In this document: positions 45,743 to 54,173 of the stretch, in pieces
How positions within the stretch are numbered: position 1 is the first letter of the stretch
Layout: every line of letters begins with the position of its first letter
NCBI RefSeq assembly: GCF_017301635.1
Contig: NZ_CP071091.1
Location: forward strand, 8,982,501 to 9,046,500
Length of the DNA stretch: 64,000 bases
Origin: Myxococcus landrumus
Lineage (GTDB): Bacteria; Myxococcota; Myxococcia; Myxococcales; Myxococcaceae
Direction: 5' to 3'
Notes under the pieces: generated by a model
The model's input: only the letters and a program-made list of their open reading frames with translations
Told to the model about the DNA's origin: nothing
The model's database searches: none
Program-made: the position numbers and the translations under genes

Positions 45743-48700
45743 GTGGTGCTGGGATTCTGGTTGTGTGTCCTGAGTTCGAGCGGTTCGCTCGCGCAGGCCT
45801 CCTCCAGCGGTGTCTCCGGACAGAACGTGGTCGCCGTGGAGCTGCACCTGCCCGGTGGGGTGGACGCGCAGGGGTTGAGCGCGTTGGTGGCGGTGCACAA
45901 GGGCCAGGTCCTGACGGCGGGGACGGTGAGGCGCTCGGTGGAGCGGCTCTGGGCCACGGGCCGCTTCTCGGACGTGGTGGCGCGGGCGGAGGATGTCCCG
46001 GGTGGCGTGCGCGTCGTGTTCCAGCTCACGCCCGTGTCCCGGCTGGCCAGGCTGCGCTTCGAGGGCCACGCGGTGATGTCGGACGCGGAGCTCGTGGAGG
46101 CCAGTGGGCTTCTCGAGGGCGGTCCGCTGGACGGGGAGGAGCTGGAGGGAGCGGTGTCGGCCGTGCTCCAGGCGTATCAGCGCAAGGGCTACGACTCGGT
46201 GAAGGTGACCGCGCGTCAGGAGCCCGTGACGGACGGCGTGGCGGTGTCGCTGCTCATCGCGGAGGGACAGCCGACGCGTGTCCGGCAGGTGAGCTTCTCG
46301 GGCAGCCCGGGCCTGTCACTGCCCCGGTTGTTGGAAGTGCTGGCGATGCGGCCGGGCGAGGTGTTCGACCGGGTGCGGCTGGATACAGGGTTGGACCACC
46401 TGCGCACGCTCCTGCGCGAGGAGGGCTACTGGCGCGCGCAGGTGGGAACGCCGTCGGTGCTGGTGGAGGCGAACTCCGCATCGGTGGCGGTGCCGCTGTC
46501 TGCGGGGCCCAGGTACCAGGTGCGCTTCCATGGCAACCATCGCTTCTCCGCGGAGCTCTTGCAGCGGGTCCTGGCGCACGACGCCGCGGAGCCGCTCGAC
46601 GAGGTGGTGGCGGGGCGACTGGCGCGGCGGGTGGAGTCCTTCTACCGGCATCGGGGATTCAACGACGCGAAGGTGCGTTCACGCGAGGTGGTGAGGCCGG
46701 ATGGAGAGCTGGCGGTGCTCGCGTTCGACGTGGACGAGGGGCAGTCCCTGCGGGTCTCCGACGTCCGCTTCCACGGCAACAACTCGCTCGGCGCGAAGAC
46801 GTTGAGGGCGCATCTGGCCGAGCGCATTCGCGCGAGCGCCCATCAGCCCGAGCTGGACCTCCGACTCCAGGATGACCCGCTGGACGTCGAAGGTCGTCAT
46901 GGGCGCGAGCTCTCCTCGCTGGAGCCGATGCCGGACCCGTCCACGGTGTACGTCGAGGAGGCGTGGCTGGAAGCGACGGAGTCGATGATGGAGGCGTACC
47001 GGGAGCGGGGCTTCCTGTCCTCGACGGTGACGTTCCGAGGGTTGACGGTGGACGCGAGGACGCGGACCGCCGTGGCCGACTTCGACGTGGAGGAGGGGCC
47101 GCAAGCGCGGGTGACGGAGATTCGCTACGAGGGCGTGCCCGAGGGCATGGTGGCGCTCACCGCGCGCGGCGGAGTGGGGGTGCACAAGGGGCTCCCGCTG
47201 AGCTTCGAGGCGGTGGAGGCGGCGCGCGTGTCGCTGGAGCGGGGGCTGGCGCAGCAGGGCTATCTCTTCGCGAAGGTCACCACGGAGTCCTCCGTGGGCG
47301 AGGACGGCCAGTCCGCGACGGTGGTGTTCCGCGCGGACGCGGGGCCGCAGGTGAAGGTGGGCAAGGTGCTGGTGCAGGGGTTGACTCGCACGGACCCGGA
47401 CCTGGTCATGGCCAACCTGGACCTGGAGGAGGGCAAGCCGCTGGCACCCGATGCGTTGCTGGAGGGACAGCGGAGGCTGGCGCGGCTGGGGTTGTTCCGG
47501 CAGGTGGACGTGGCGCTCGCGGACCCCGCGCGCCGCGAGCCGACCAAGGACGTGGTGGTGACGGTGCATGAGCGTCCCCGCCTGGATGGCCAGGTCTCCG
47601 GTGGTTACTTCCTGGTGGACGGTCCTCGCATCACCCTGGACACGACGTACCGCAACCTCGATGGGCTGGGCCTCAGCCTGATTGCTCGCGGGAAGGTGAA
47701 CTACGCGGGCTGGAGCGCGGAGGCGTTGTCCGCGGACCGGCGCATCGCGTGTCAGCAGTCCGGCGGCGCGGCCTCCGCGGGCTGCGACGTGGAGCTCCAG
47801 GGACTGAGTGGACTGGGAGGCCGAGGCAACCTGGCGCTGTCGCAGCCGCGCTTGTTCTTCCTCCTGCCCTTCGAGGTGGGTGCGCGACTGGACCTGATTG
47901 CCGAGCGCGTGCACCGGCCCTCGTATGTGTCCACGAGGTTCGCCGCGGCCGCGGCGTTGGACTGGGCGGTGACGTCCTGGTTCAACGCCTCGCTGTCCTA
48001 CGAAGTGGAGAACAACCAGCTTCGCTCCCGTGCGGGAGTGTTGGAGTTGCTCAACCGCGCGGACCAGGAGCGCCTGCGCTATCCGTTCGGCGACTTCGCG
48101 TTGCACTCGCTGCGGCCGTCCATCACGCTCGACTTCCGGGATGACCCGGCGAATCCTCGCAAGGGCCTGGTGCTCATCAGCAGCGCGGAGCTCACGCGAG
48201 GCATCAGCGTGGCGCCCACGGATGTGGCGGGCAATGCCGTTGCGGCCTTCCCCATCAACGGCGTGAAGCTGTCGAGCAACCTGAGCGGGTACATCCCCCT
48301 GGGGCGGCGAGCCAGCCTGGCGCTGTCGGCGCGCGCGGGGACCATCGTCCCGCTGGAGCCGGGGGCGCAGACCATCGGCTCGAAGCTGTTCTACCTGGGA
48401 GGTTCATCGAGCCTCCGCGGCTTCCGCGAGGACGGTGTCCTGCCAGAGGACGTGCGCGAGGCCCTGCATCAACAGTTGCGAGACTGCCGCGCGCTCATCA
48501 GCCCGTCAGGATGTTCGGGAGAGCTGAAGGCGGTGCTCGCGGGACAGGTGCCAGCGAGTCAGGGTGGAGAGCTCTTCACGTTGGGCAAGGCGGAGCTGCG
48601 GCTTCCGGCGCTCGCGTCGGTGGACCTGGGGTTGTTCCTGGAAGCGGGCAACCTGTGGCTGGACCGGACGCGGATGGACCTGGAGCGGCTGCGGTACGCG

Positions 48701-48829
48701 GCGGGCGTGGGGCTTCGGTACGTGACGCCCGTGGGCCCGCTGGCGTTCGACGTGGGCTTCAACCTGAACCCGGACGAGGAAATCAACGAGGCGCAGACGC
48801 AGTTCCACTTCAGCATCGGTACGTTCTGA
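45743..48829 (+). CDS. tamA: Omp85/TamA-family outer membrane protein with seven POTRA domains
   Basis: 1028 residues from a GTG at 45743; the start is uncertain. Residues about 5-20 look like a signal peptide, but the basic residues that normally precede it lie upstream of this codon. A GTG at 45653 (overlapping tamB) would include them. Residues 28-610 divide into seven POTRA-like units of about 80 residues, each ending in a strand such as FDVDEG or FRADAG and starting a new one (VRQVSFSG, YQVRFHGN, VSDVRFHGN, VGKVLVQG). The C-terminal 16-strand barrel (about 613-1028) has GGSSSLRGFREDG and ends in Phe (FSIGTF). TamA has three POTRAs and BamA five, so the number here is high. Confidence 0.9.
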   Translation: MVLGFWLCVLSSSGSLAQASSSGVSGQNVVAVELHLPGGVDAQGLSALVAVHKGQVLTAGTVRRSVERLWATGRFSDVVARAEDVPGGVRVVFQLTPVSRLARLRFEGHAVMSDAELVEASGLLEGGPLDGEELEGAVSAVLQAYQRKGYDSVKVTARQEPVTDGVAVSLLIAEGQPTRVRQVSFSGSPGLSLPRLLEVLAMRPGEVFDRVRLDTGLDHLRTLLREEGYWRAQVGTPSVLVEANSASVAVPLSAGPRYQVRFHGNHRFSAELLQRVLAHDAAEPLDEVVAGRLARRVESFYRHRGFNDAKVRSREVVRPDGELAVLAFDVDEGQSLRVSDVRFHGNNSLGAKTLRAHLAERIRASAHQPELDLRLQDDPLDVEGRHGRELSSLEPMPDPSTVYVEEAWLEATESMMEAYRERGFLSSTVTFRGLTVDARTRTAVADFDVEEGPQARVTEIRYEGVPEGMVALTARGGVGVHKGLPLSFEAVEAARVSLERGLAQQGYLFAKVTTESSVGEDGQSATVVFRADAGPQVKVGKVLVQGLTRTDPDLVMANLDLEEGKPLAPDALLEGQRRLARLGLFRQVDVALADPARREPTKDVVVTVHERPRLDGQVSGGYFLVDGPRITLDTTYRNLDGLGLSLIARGKVNYAGWSAEALSADRRIACQQSGGAASAGCDVELQGLSGLGGRGNLALSQPRLFFLLPFEVGARLDLIAERVHRPSYVSTRFAAAAALDWAVTSWFNASLSYEVENNQLRSRAGVLELLNRADQERLRYPFGDFALHSLRPSITLDFRDDPANPRKGLVLISSAELTRGISVAPTDVAGNAVAAFPINGVKLSSNLSGYIPLGRRASLALSARAGTIVPLEPGAQTIGSKLFYLGGSSSLRGFREDGVLPEDVREALHQQLRDCRALISPSGCSGELKAVLAGQVPASQGGELFTLGKAELRLPALASVDLGLFLEAGNLWLDRTRMDLERLRYAAGVGLRYVTPVGPLAFDVGFNLNPDEEINEAQTQFHFSIGTF

Positions 48830-48842
48830 GGAGGCGGGTCGG

Positions 48843-49352
48843 ATGCGCATGTCCCCATGGTTGACGGTGTTGCTGCTGGTGGGGTCGGGCTGCGCGCACA
48901 CGGAAGATGCGACGGCGAAGCCCGAGCGTCCCAAGTGGATGCCGCCCGAGGGCGCCTGTCCCAAGGGCGCGCTGGTCCAGATGGAGCGGCTGGGGTTGAA
49001 GCCCGGGGACAAGGTCCCCGTCATCGTGGACGCCATCCAGGACCACCCAGGGCCGGCCCGGTACAACTACAGCTTCGTGATTGCGTTGCCTCGGGACGAG
49101 GGTGAGAAGAAGCTGCCGGGGGCGCGTATCGGTGGTCGGCTGTTCGTGACGAAGCACCGCGTCTTCGGCCGCTATGACCGCGTCTTCCTTCCGGAGAGCG
49201 GTGCGATGTCGGTGCCGTTCTGTGGCGTCCTGCTGGATGCCCGCTGGGACCGCGACGGAGAGGGGCTGATTGCGTACCCGAGCCCGATGAAGGGCTTCTC
49301 CGTCGTGCAGGACAACACGGGGGTCATCCTGGTGGTGGACCGGTACCCCTGA
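48843..49352 (+). CDS. Putative lipoprotein
   Basis: 169 residues from the ATG at 48843, 13 bases after the Omp85 gene with GAGGAGG upstream. The signal peptide ends in the lipobox LLVGSGC. The mature part is beta-rich with two more cysteines (EGACPKG and PFCGVLL). Proximity to tamA-tamB suggests an accessory lipoprotein of the outer-membrane assembly module. No family is recognised. Confidence 0.82.
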   Translation: MRMSPWLTVLLLVGSGCAHTEDATAKPERPKWMPPEGACPKGALVQMERLGLKPGDKVPVIVDAIQDHPGPARYNYSFVIALPRDEGEKKLPGARIGGRLFVTKHRVFGRYDRVFLPESGAMSVPFCGVLLDARWDRDGEGLIAYPSPMKGFSVVQDNTGVILVVDRYP

Positions 49353-49387
49353 GCCGAGGGGGCGGTTCGTGAGGTACAGTCTCCGCC

Positions 49388-50707
49388 GTGTTCTACGCGT
49401 GTGTCCGTGCCGTGGTCGCGGTGTGTCTGCGCCTCTTCTACCGGGTGAAGGTGAATGCCCCGGGCCCCGAGCCGGAAGGCCCGGTGCTGTTCGTGGGCAA
49501 TCACCCCAACGGGCTCATCGACCCGGGGCTCGTCTTCATCATCACGCGCCGCCCTGTGACGTTCCTCGCGAAGGCGCCGTTGTTCTCCATGCCCGTCCTC
49601 GGCTGGCTGCTCAAGGGGCTGGATGCGCTGCCGGTGTATCGCAAGCAGGATGACCCCACGAAGATGGGGGGCAACGAGGGCACCCTCGATGCCGCGAAGG
49701 GTGCGCTGCGCCAAGGCCGCGCCATCACCATCTTCCCCGAGGGGAAGAGCCACTCGGAGCCGGGGCTCGCGGAGCTGAAGACGGGCGCGTCGCGCATCGC
49801 GCTGAGCGCGGCGAAGGAGGGCGCGCCCGTGCGCATCGTCCCCGTGGGCCTCACGTATGCGGAGAAGAACGTCTTCCGCAGCGAGGTCCTCATCGACGTG
49901 GGGCCCGCCATCGACGTCACGCCGTTCCTTCCCGCCGATGCGGCCGCGGAGCCCGAGTCCGTGCGCGCCCTGACCGAGCGCATCGCCGAGGGGCTCCGCG
50001 CGGTGACGCTCAACCTGGAGCAGTGGGCGGACCTGCCGTTGGTGCAGCTCGCCGAGCAGCTCTATTCCTTCAAGCAGGGGCAGGTGCTGGACGCGGAGCG
50101 TCTGCGGCTGTGGGCTCGGGGCGTGCAGTTGTTCCGCGCGCGGGAGCCGGAGCGGTTCGAGGGTGTGCGCGCGCACCTCGCGTCCTTCAAGCGGCGGCTG
50201 GGGCTGGTGCATGCGGAGAGCCTCAAGGACCTGGCGCTCGTCTACCGGCCGGGCAACGTGGTGCCCTTCGTCGTGAAGAACCTGCTCGCGCTGGTGCTGG
50301 GGCTGCCGCTGTTCGCGTTGGGCCTGGGGCTCTTCTGGCTGCCGTACCAGGTGCCCAGGGCCGTCAGCCGCAAGGCGGAGTTGGATGTCCAGGCGACGGT
50401 GAAGTTCCTCACCGCGTTCGTCATGGCGCTCGTCTGGTGGGGCGGGCTCACCGTCGCCGCGGGCGTGTGGGGCGGGGCGCCGTGGGCGGGGCTGACGTTC
50501 CTCGCGGTGCCGCCCCTGGCGCTCTTCACGCTCTACTTCGCCGAGCGCTGGGACGTGCTGCGGCGGGACATCGACGTGTTCTTCACGCTGGGCAGTCGCG
50601 TGCGGCTCAAATCGCTGCTGCTCTCGGACGGAGAGCGGCTGGCCGCGGAGGTGGAGCGACTGGCCGATGAGTATCGGCCCCAGGTGGACACCGCCGTCAG
50701 GCGGTAG
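49388..50707 (+). CDS. Glycerol-phosphate acyltransferase-like protein (Sct1/Gpt2-like)
   Basis: 439 residues from a GTG at 49388. The PlsC-type acyltransferase domain has motif I NHPNGLIDP (His39 to Asp45, one residue longer than the bacterial HX4D), motif III IFPEGKSHSE (115-124) and ELKTGASRIAL. These spacings resemble fungal GPAT/DHAPAT Sct1 and Gpt2. Two C-terminal transmembrane helix pairs (about 298-320 and 345-385) follow. It is predicted to acylate a glycerol-type lipid precursor at the inner membrane. Its 3' end overlaps the convergent MFS gene by 11 bases. Confidence 0.88.
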   Translation: MFYACVRAVVAVCLRLFYRVKVNAPGPEPEGPVLFVGNHPNGLIDPGLVFIITRRPVTFLAKAPLFSMPVLGWLLKGLDALPVYRKQDDPTKMGGNEGTLDAAKGALRQGRAITIFPEGKSHSEPGLAELKTGASRIALSAAKEGAPVRIVPVGLTYAEKNVFRSEVLIDVGPAIDVTPFLPADAAAEPESVRALTERIAEGLRAVTLNLEQWADLPLVQLAEQLYSFKQGQVLDAERLRLWARGVQLFRAREPERFEGVRAHLASFKRRLGLVHAESLKDLALVYRPGNVVPFVVKNLLALVLGLPLFALGLGLFWLPYQVPRAVSRKAELDVQATVKFLTAFVMALVWWGGLTVAAGVWGGAPWAGLTFLAVPPLALFTLYFAERWDVLRRDIDVFFTLGSRVRLKSLLLSDGERLAAEVERLADEYRPQVDTAVRR

Positions 50708-51980
50708 CTTCCGCTCGAGGAACCGCCGAGCGGAACAGCCGCGCTCCGATGAGCAGCGCCACGCCGCCGAGCAGCACGGGCAGGGCGTTGATGGCGATGG
50801 CGGTGTGGAGGCTCGACGCGTCGGCGATGTTGCCGATGAGCGTGGGCGAAATCGCGTCGCCGAGCAGGTGGATGCACAGCACGTTCAGCCCCATGGCGAA
50901 GGCGCGGAACGCGGGGGGCACACAGTTGACGATGGCGGCGTTGATGGGGCCGCTGTTGAGGAAGATGAGAAACTGGGCCGCGCCGATGGCCGCGAAGGTG
51001 AGGCCCAAGTCCTTCAGGTTGACCGCCAGGTACATGCAGGGCGCCGCGAGCATCAGGCCCACTCCGGACATCCAGAGGCCACCGCCCTCGCGCTTGCGGT
51101 CCAGCTTGTCACCCATCCATCCCCCGGCCACGGTCCCCAGCAGGCCCGCGACCGCAGTAATCGCGCCGAAGCGGAACCCGGAGTCGTCCGCCAGCATCCC
51201 GCGCTCGCGCACCAGATAGGTGGGCATCCAGAAGCCGAGGCCGCCGATGGAGAAGGTCATCAGGGTGTAGCCGGCCGTCACGGCCCAGAAGGCCGCGTTG
51301 CGTCCCAGTCCCTTGATGCCGACGAGGAAGGGCAGCTTCGTCTCCGCGTTGGGGCCATCCATGGCTCCGCGCTTGGGCTCGGGCATGAAGAACGCCATGG
51401 CCCCGAGCAGCAGGCCCGGCACGCCTCCCGCGAAGAAGGCGACGTGCCACGAGTACGCCTGCGTCAGCCAGCCACCCAGTCCGTAGCCCGCTGCCGCGCC
51501 CACCGGGATGGCGATGTAGAAGTACGCGAGCATCCGCGTGCGCTTCTCGCGCGGATACAGGTCCGAGATGATGCTGGGCGCCACCGCGCCATAACCCGCC
51601 TCGCCGATGCCAATCACCGCGCGCGCGATGAGGAGCGCGGCGAAGGACGTGGCGAGTCCGCTGGCCCCCGTCGCGAGGCTCCACAGCAGCACACCGCCCG
51701 CCACCAGCAGCCGGCGCGGGTACCTGTCACCCAGGTATCCACCCACGGGCGAGGCCAGCATGAACACCAGGATGAACATGGTGCCCAGCAGGCCCGCCTG
51801 CGTGTCGTTGATCTGGAACTCCTGCTGGATGCCCGGCAGCGCGACGGCGACGATGTACCGGTCGAGGTAGTTGACCAGGTTGATGAGGGTGAGGATGAGC
51901 AGCGCGTAGCCCGCGTTCGCGGCGGGGGTCGCGGGAGCCGCGGAAGGGGAGGGCGAGAGGCTCACGGAGGAAGTGCTCAT
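50697..51980 (-). CDS. MFS transporter, spinster-like
   Basis: 427 residues from the ATG at 51980. Twelve predicted helices; helix 1 has LTLINLVNYLDRYIVAVALP, the A motif GGYLGDRYPRRLL joins helices 2 and 3, and the block GIGEAGYGAVAPSIISDLYP is typical of the spinster-like MFS group (relatives include lysosphingolipid transporters). The substrate is unknown. The start overlaps the end of the downstream-listed phosphatase gene by four bases, so the two are co-translated. Confidence 0.9.
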   Translation of the reverse strand: MSTSSVSLSPSPSAAPATPAANAGYALLILTLINLVNYLDRYIVAVALPGIQQEFQINDTQAGLLGTMFILVFMLASPVGGYLGDRYPRRLLVAGGVLLWSLATGASGLATSFAALLIARAVIGIGEAGYGAVAPSIISDLYPREKRTRMLAYFYIAIPVGAAAGYGLGGWLTQAYSWHVAFFAGGVPGLLLGAMAFFMPEPKRGAMDGPNAETKLPFLVGIKGLGRNAAFWAVTAGYTLMTFSIGGLGFWMPTYLVRERGMLADDSGFRFGAITAVAGLLGTVAGGWMGDKLDRKREGGGLWMSGVGLMLAAPCMYLAVNLKDLGLTFAAIGAAQFLIFLNSGPINAAIVNCVPPAFRAFAMGLNVLCIHLLGDAISPTLIGNIADASSLHTAIAINALPVLLGGVALLIGARLFRSAVPRAEATA

Positions 51981-52912
51981 GACCGGGCGGCCCCCGCGCC
52001 GAACCGATGCGCGAGCAGCCCCCATCTGAGTCCCCTGTCACTGACCCGGCACCCCTCCAGCCCCAAGGCCTTCACCGACTCCAGGAGGATGAGCGCTCCG
52101 GCGGGGATGACGTCCGCGCGCTTGGGCTGCATGCCCGGAAGCGTGCGCCGCTCCTCCACCGGCATCTGGCAGAGGCGGTCCACCAGTGAGGTCAATTCAC
52201 CGAGCGAGAGCGAGCCGCCGTGGACCCGCTCCGCGTCGTACGGGTCGATGGCGTGCTGCACGGCGTACAGCGTCGTCACGGTGCCTGCGACACCCACCAG
52301 CGCGGCGTCGGGCGGAGGAGGGGGCAGGGCCTTGAACGTGTCGCGCAGGTGCGCCTGGATGCGTGCGCGATTCTCCGAGGAGAGCGGGTCGGAGCTCACG
52401 AAGCGCTCGGTCATCCGCACCGCGCCCACGTCGAAGCTGTGGCGGAAGCCCACGTGGCCCGCGGGGTTGCCATAGATGAACTCGGTGGAGCCTCCGCCGA
52501 TATCCAGCACGAGCAGCGGCCCGGCCGACTCACTGGCGAAGTCCGCATGCACCGCCGCGAACGACAGCTCCGCCTCCATCTGACCGGAGATGATTTCCAC
52601 CGTGACGCCCGCGCGCTCCTTCGCGGCGGCGAGGAACTCCGGGCCATTGCTCGCGTCGCGCGCGGCGCTGGTGGCGGACACCGCGATGTCCTGGGCGCCT
52701 GCCTCGCGGGCCTCGCGCGCGAAGGACTCCAGCACGGACAGCGTCGCCTCCATGCCTTCCGCCGACAGCCGGCGGGTGGCGTCCACGCCGCGTCCCAATC
52801 GGGTGATTTCGGCGCGCTCCAAGACGGGCTCGAAGCGGCCTTCCGGGGTGCGCTCCGCGACCAGCAACAGCACGGAGTTGGTACCCACATCGATGGTGGC
52901 GAATCGCGGCAT
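51977..52912 (-). CDS. Ppx/GppA family phosphatase
   Basis: 311 residues from the ATG at 52912. It has the ASKHA phosphate-1 loop FATIDVGTNSVLLLV near the N-terminus, the phosphate-2 loop LVLDIGGGSTEFIYG (about 146-160) and LVGVAGTVTTLYAV. This is the short single-module form of exopolyphosphatase/guanosine pentaphosphate phosphatase. It would hydrolyse polyphosphate or pppGpp and so touch the stringent response that starts myxobacterial development. Which substrate it uses cannot be told from the sequence. Confidence 0.93.
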   Translation of the reverse strand: MPRFATIDVGTNSVLLLVAERTPEGRFEPVLERAEITRLGRGVDATRRLSAEGMEATLSVLESFAREAREAGAQDIAVSATSAARDASNGPEFLAAAKERAGVTVEIISGQMEAELSFAAVHADFASESAGPLLVLDIGGGSTEFIYGNPAGHVGFRHSFDVGAVRMTERFVSSDPLSSENRARIQAHLRDTFKALPPPPPDAALVGVAGTVTTLYAVQHAIDPYDAERVHGGSLSLGELTSLVDRLCQMPVEERRTLPGMQPKRADVIPAGALILLESVKALGLEGCRVSDRGLRWGLLAHRFGAGAARS

Positions 52913-52926
52913 GCGCGAGAGCCTAC

Positions 52927-54111
52927 TCAACGCAAGAGCACTTCCAAAGCGTCCGCCAGCGCGACGTATTCGTCGGGCGTGTTGTAGAGCTGCGCGGACA
53001 CGCGCACGTGACGGTGGGGAGGCTTGGGCCAGGCGACGACGGGCACCTCGATGCGGTGCTCGTCGAACAAGCGCAGGTGGAGCGGGTCCAGGTAGAGGGG
53101 CGGCTCGGGCCGCTCCGGATACCCCGGTGGCAGCGTCACCACGGCCATGCTGCCCACCATCTCCTCGGGGCAGGCCGGCGCCACCTTCAACCGCTCGCAG
53201 AGCATCGCTCGCGCCGCCAGGGCCTTGTCGCGATTGTGGGCCATCAGCGCGGGCCACCCCCCGGGGAGCATGCCTCCCATGACCCTCAGTGCCTCCGGGA
53301 CACAGAGCGCCGCGGTGGGGTCATGCGTCCCCGTCCAGTCAAACAGGAGCCGGTGGCGCGAGCGGTCCGTGCGGGGTGAGTTGCGTCCATGGCTCACCGC
53401 CAGCGGCGTCACACCCGACTGCAAGTCGCGGCGCACGTAGAGGAAGGCCGCGCCCTTGGGCGAGCACAGCCACTTGTGGCAGTTGCCCGTGTAGTAACCC
53501 GCGCCCAGCGAGCGCAGCGCCAGCGGCACCATGCCCGGTCCGTGCGCACCATCCACCAGCGTCTCGATGCCGCGCGCACGCATCTCCGAGACGAGCCTCG
53601 CCAGCGGCATCACCAGCGCCGTCTGGCTGGAGACATGGTCGACCAGCAGGAGGCGCGTGCGCGGCGTCACATGTGCCAGCACCGCGTCCACCACCGCTTC
53701 GGGAGAGCTCACGGGCCAGGGCAGCTTCGCCACCACCACCTTCGCGCCCCAGGTCTCGGAGACGAAGTCCAGCGCGTTGCGGCTGGCGTTGTATTCGTGG
53801 TCCGTGGTGAGCAGCTCGTCACCGGGCTCGAAGCGCAGCGAGCGCAGCACGGTGGTGACGCCGCCGGTGGCGTTGGGGACGAAGGACACGTCCTCCGTGT
53901 CCGCGCCCACGAAGTCCGCGAGCACCGCGCGGGCTTCGTCGAGCAGCGGCTCGATTTCACGGTGGAGGAAGCGGACGGGCTCGGACTCCAGGCGCGCGCG
54001 CAGCTCCGACTGCTTCTGGAGCACCGCGGTGGGGCACGCGCCATACGAGCCATGGTTGAGGAATCGGACTTCGGGGTCCAATCCCCAGTGGGAACGGAAA
54101 GGGGCGCTCAT
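52927..54111 (-). CDS. Class V aminotransferase, isopenicillin N epimerase-like
   Basis: 394 residues from the ATG at 54111. The fold-type I PLP lysine is Lys213 in YTGNCHKWLCSPKG; Asp187 and His190 (LVDGAHGPG) contact PLP, and DHVSSQTALVMP is also typical. It starts with RSHWGLDPEVRFLNHGSYG, as in isopenicillin N epimerase-like proteins, many of which have unknown substrates such as cysteine desulfurase-like or ergothioneine-related enzymes. No pathway is suggested by the neighbours; it is 14 bases upstream of the phosphatase gene. Confidence 0.9.
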   Translation of the reverse strand: MSAPFRSHWGLDPEVRFLNHGSYGACPTAVLQKQSELRARLESEPVRFLHREIEPLLDEARAVLADFVGADTEDVSFVPNATGGVTTVLRSLRFEPGDELLTTDHEYNASRNALDFVSETWGAKVVVAKLPWPVSSPEAVVDAVLAHVTPRTRLLLVDHVSSQTALVMPLARLVSEMRARGIETLVDGAHGPGMVPLALRSLGAGYYTGNCHKWLCSPKGAAFLYVRRDLQSGVTPLAVSHGRNSPRTDRSRHRLLFDWTGTHDPTAALCVPEALRVMGGMLPGGWPALMAHNRDKALAARAMLCERLKVAPACPEEMVGSMAVVTLPPGYPERPEPPLYLDPLHLRLFDEHRIEVPVVAWPKPPHRHVRVSAQLYNTPDEYVALADALEVLLR

Positions 54112-54173
54112 GCCCGGGAACTCGACCCGAGCAGGCGCCCCCTGTCAACGCTCCGGGTATGCTGCTGGCTACT

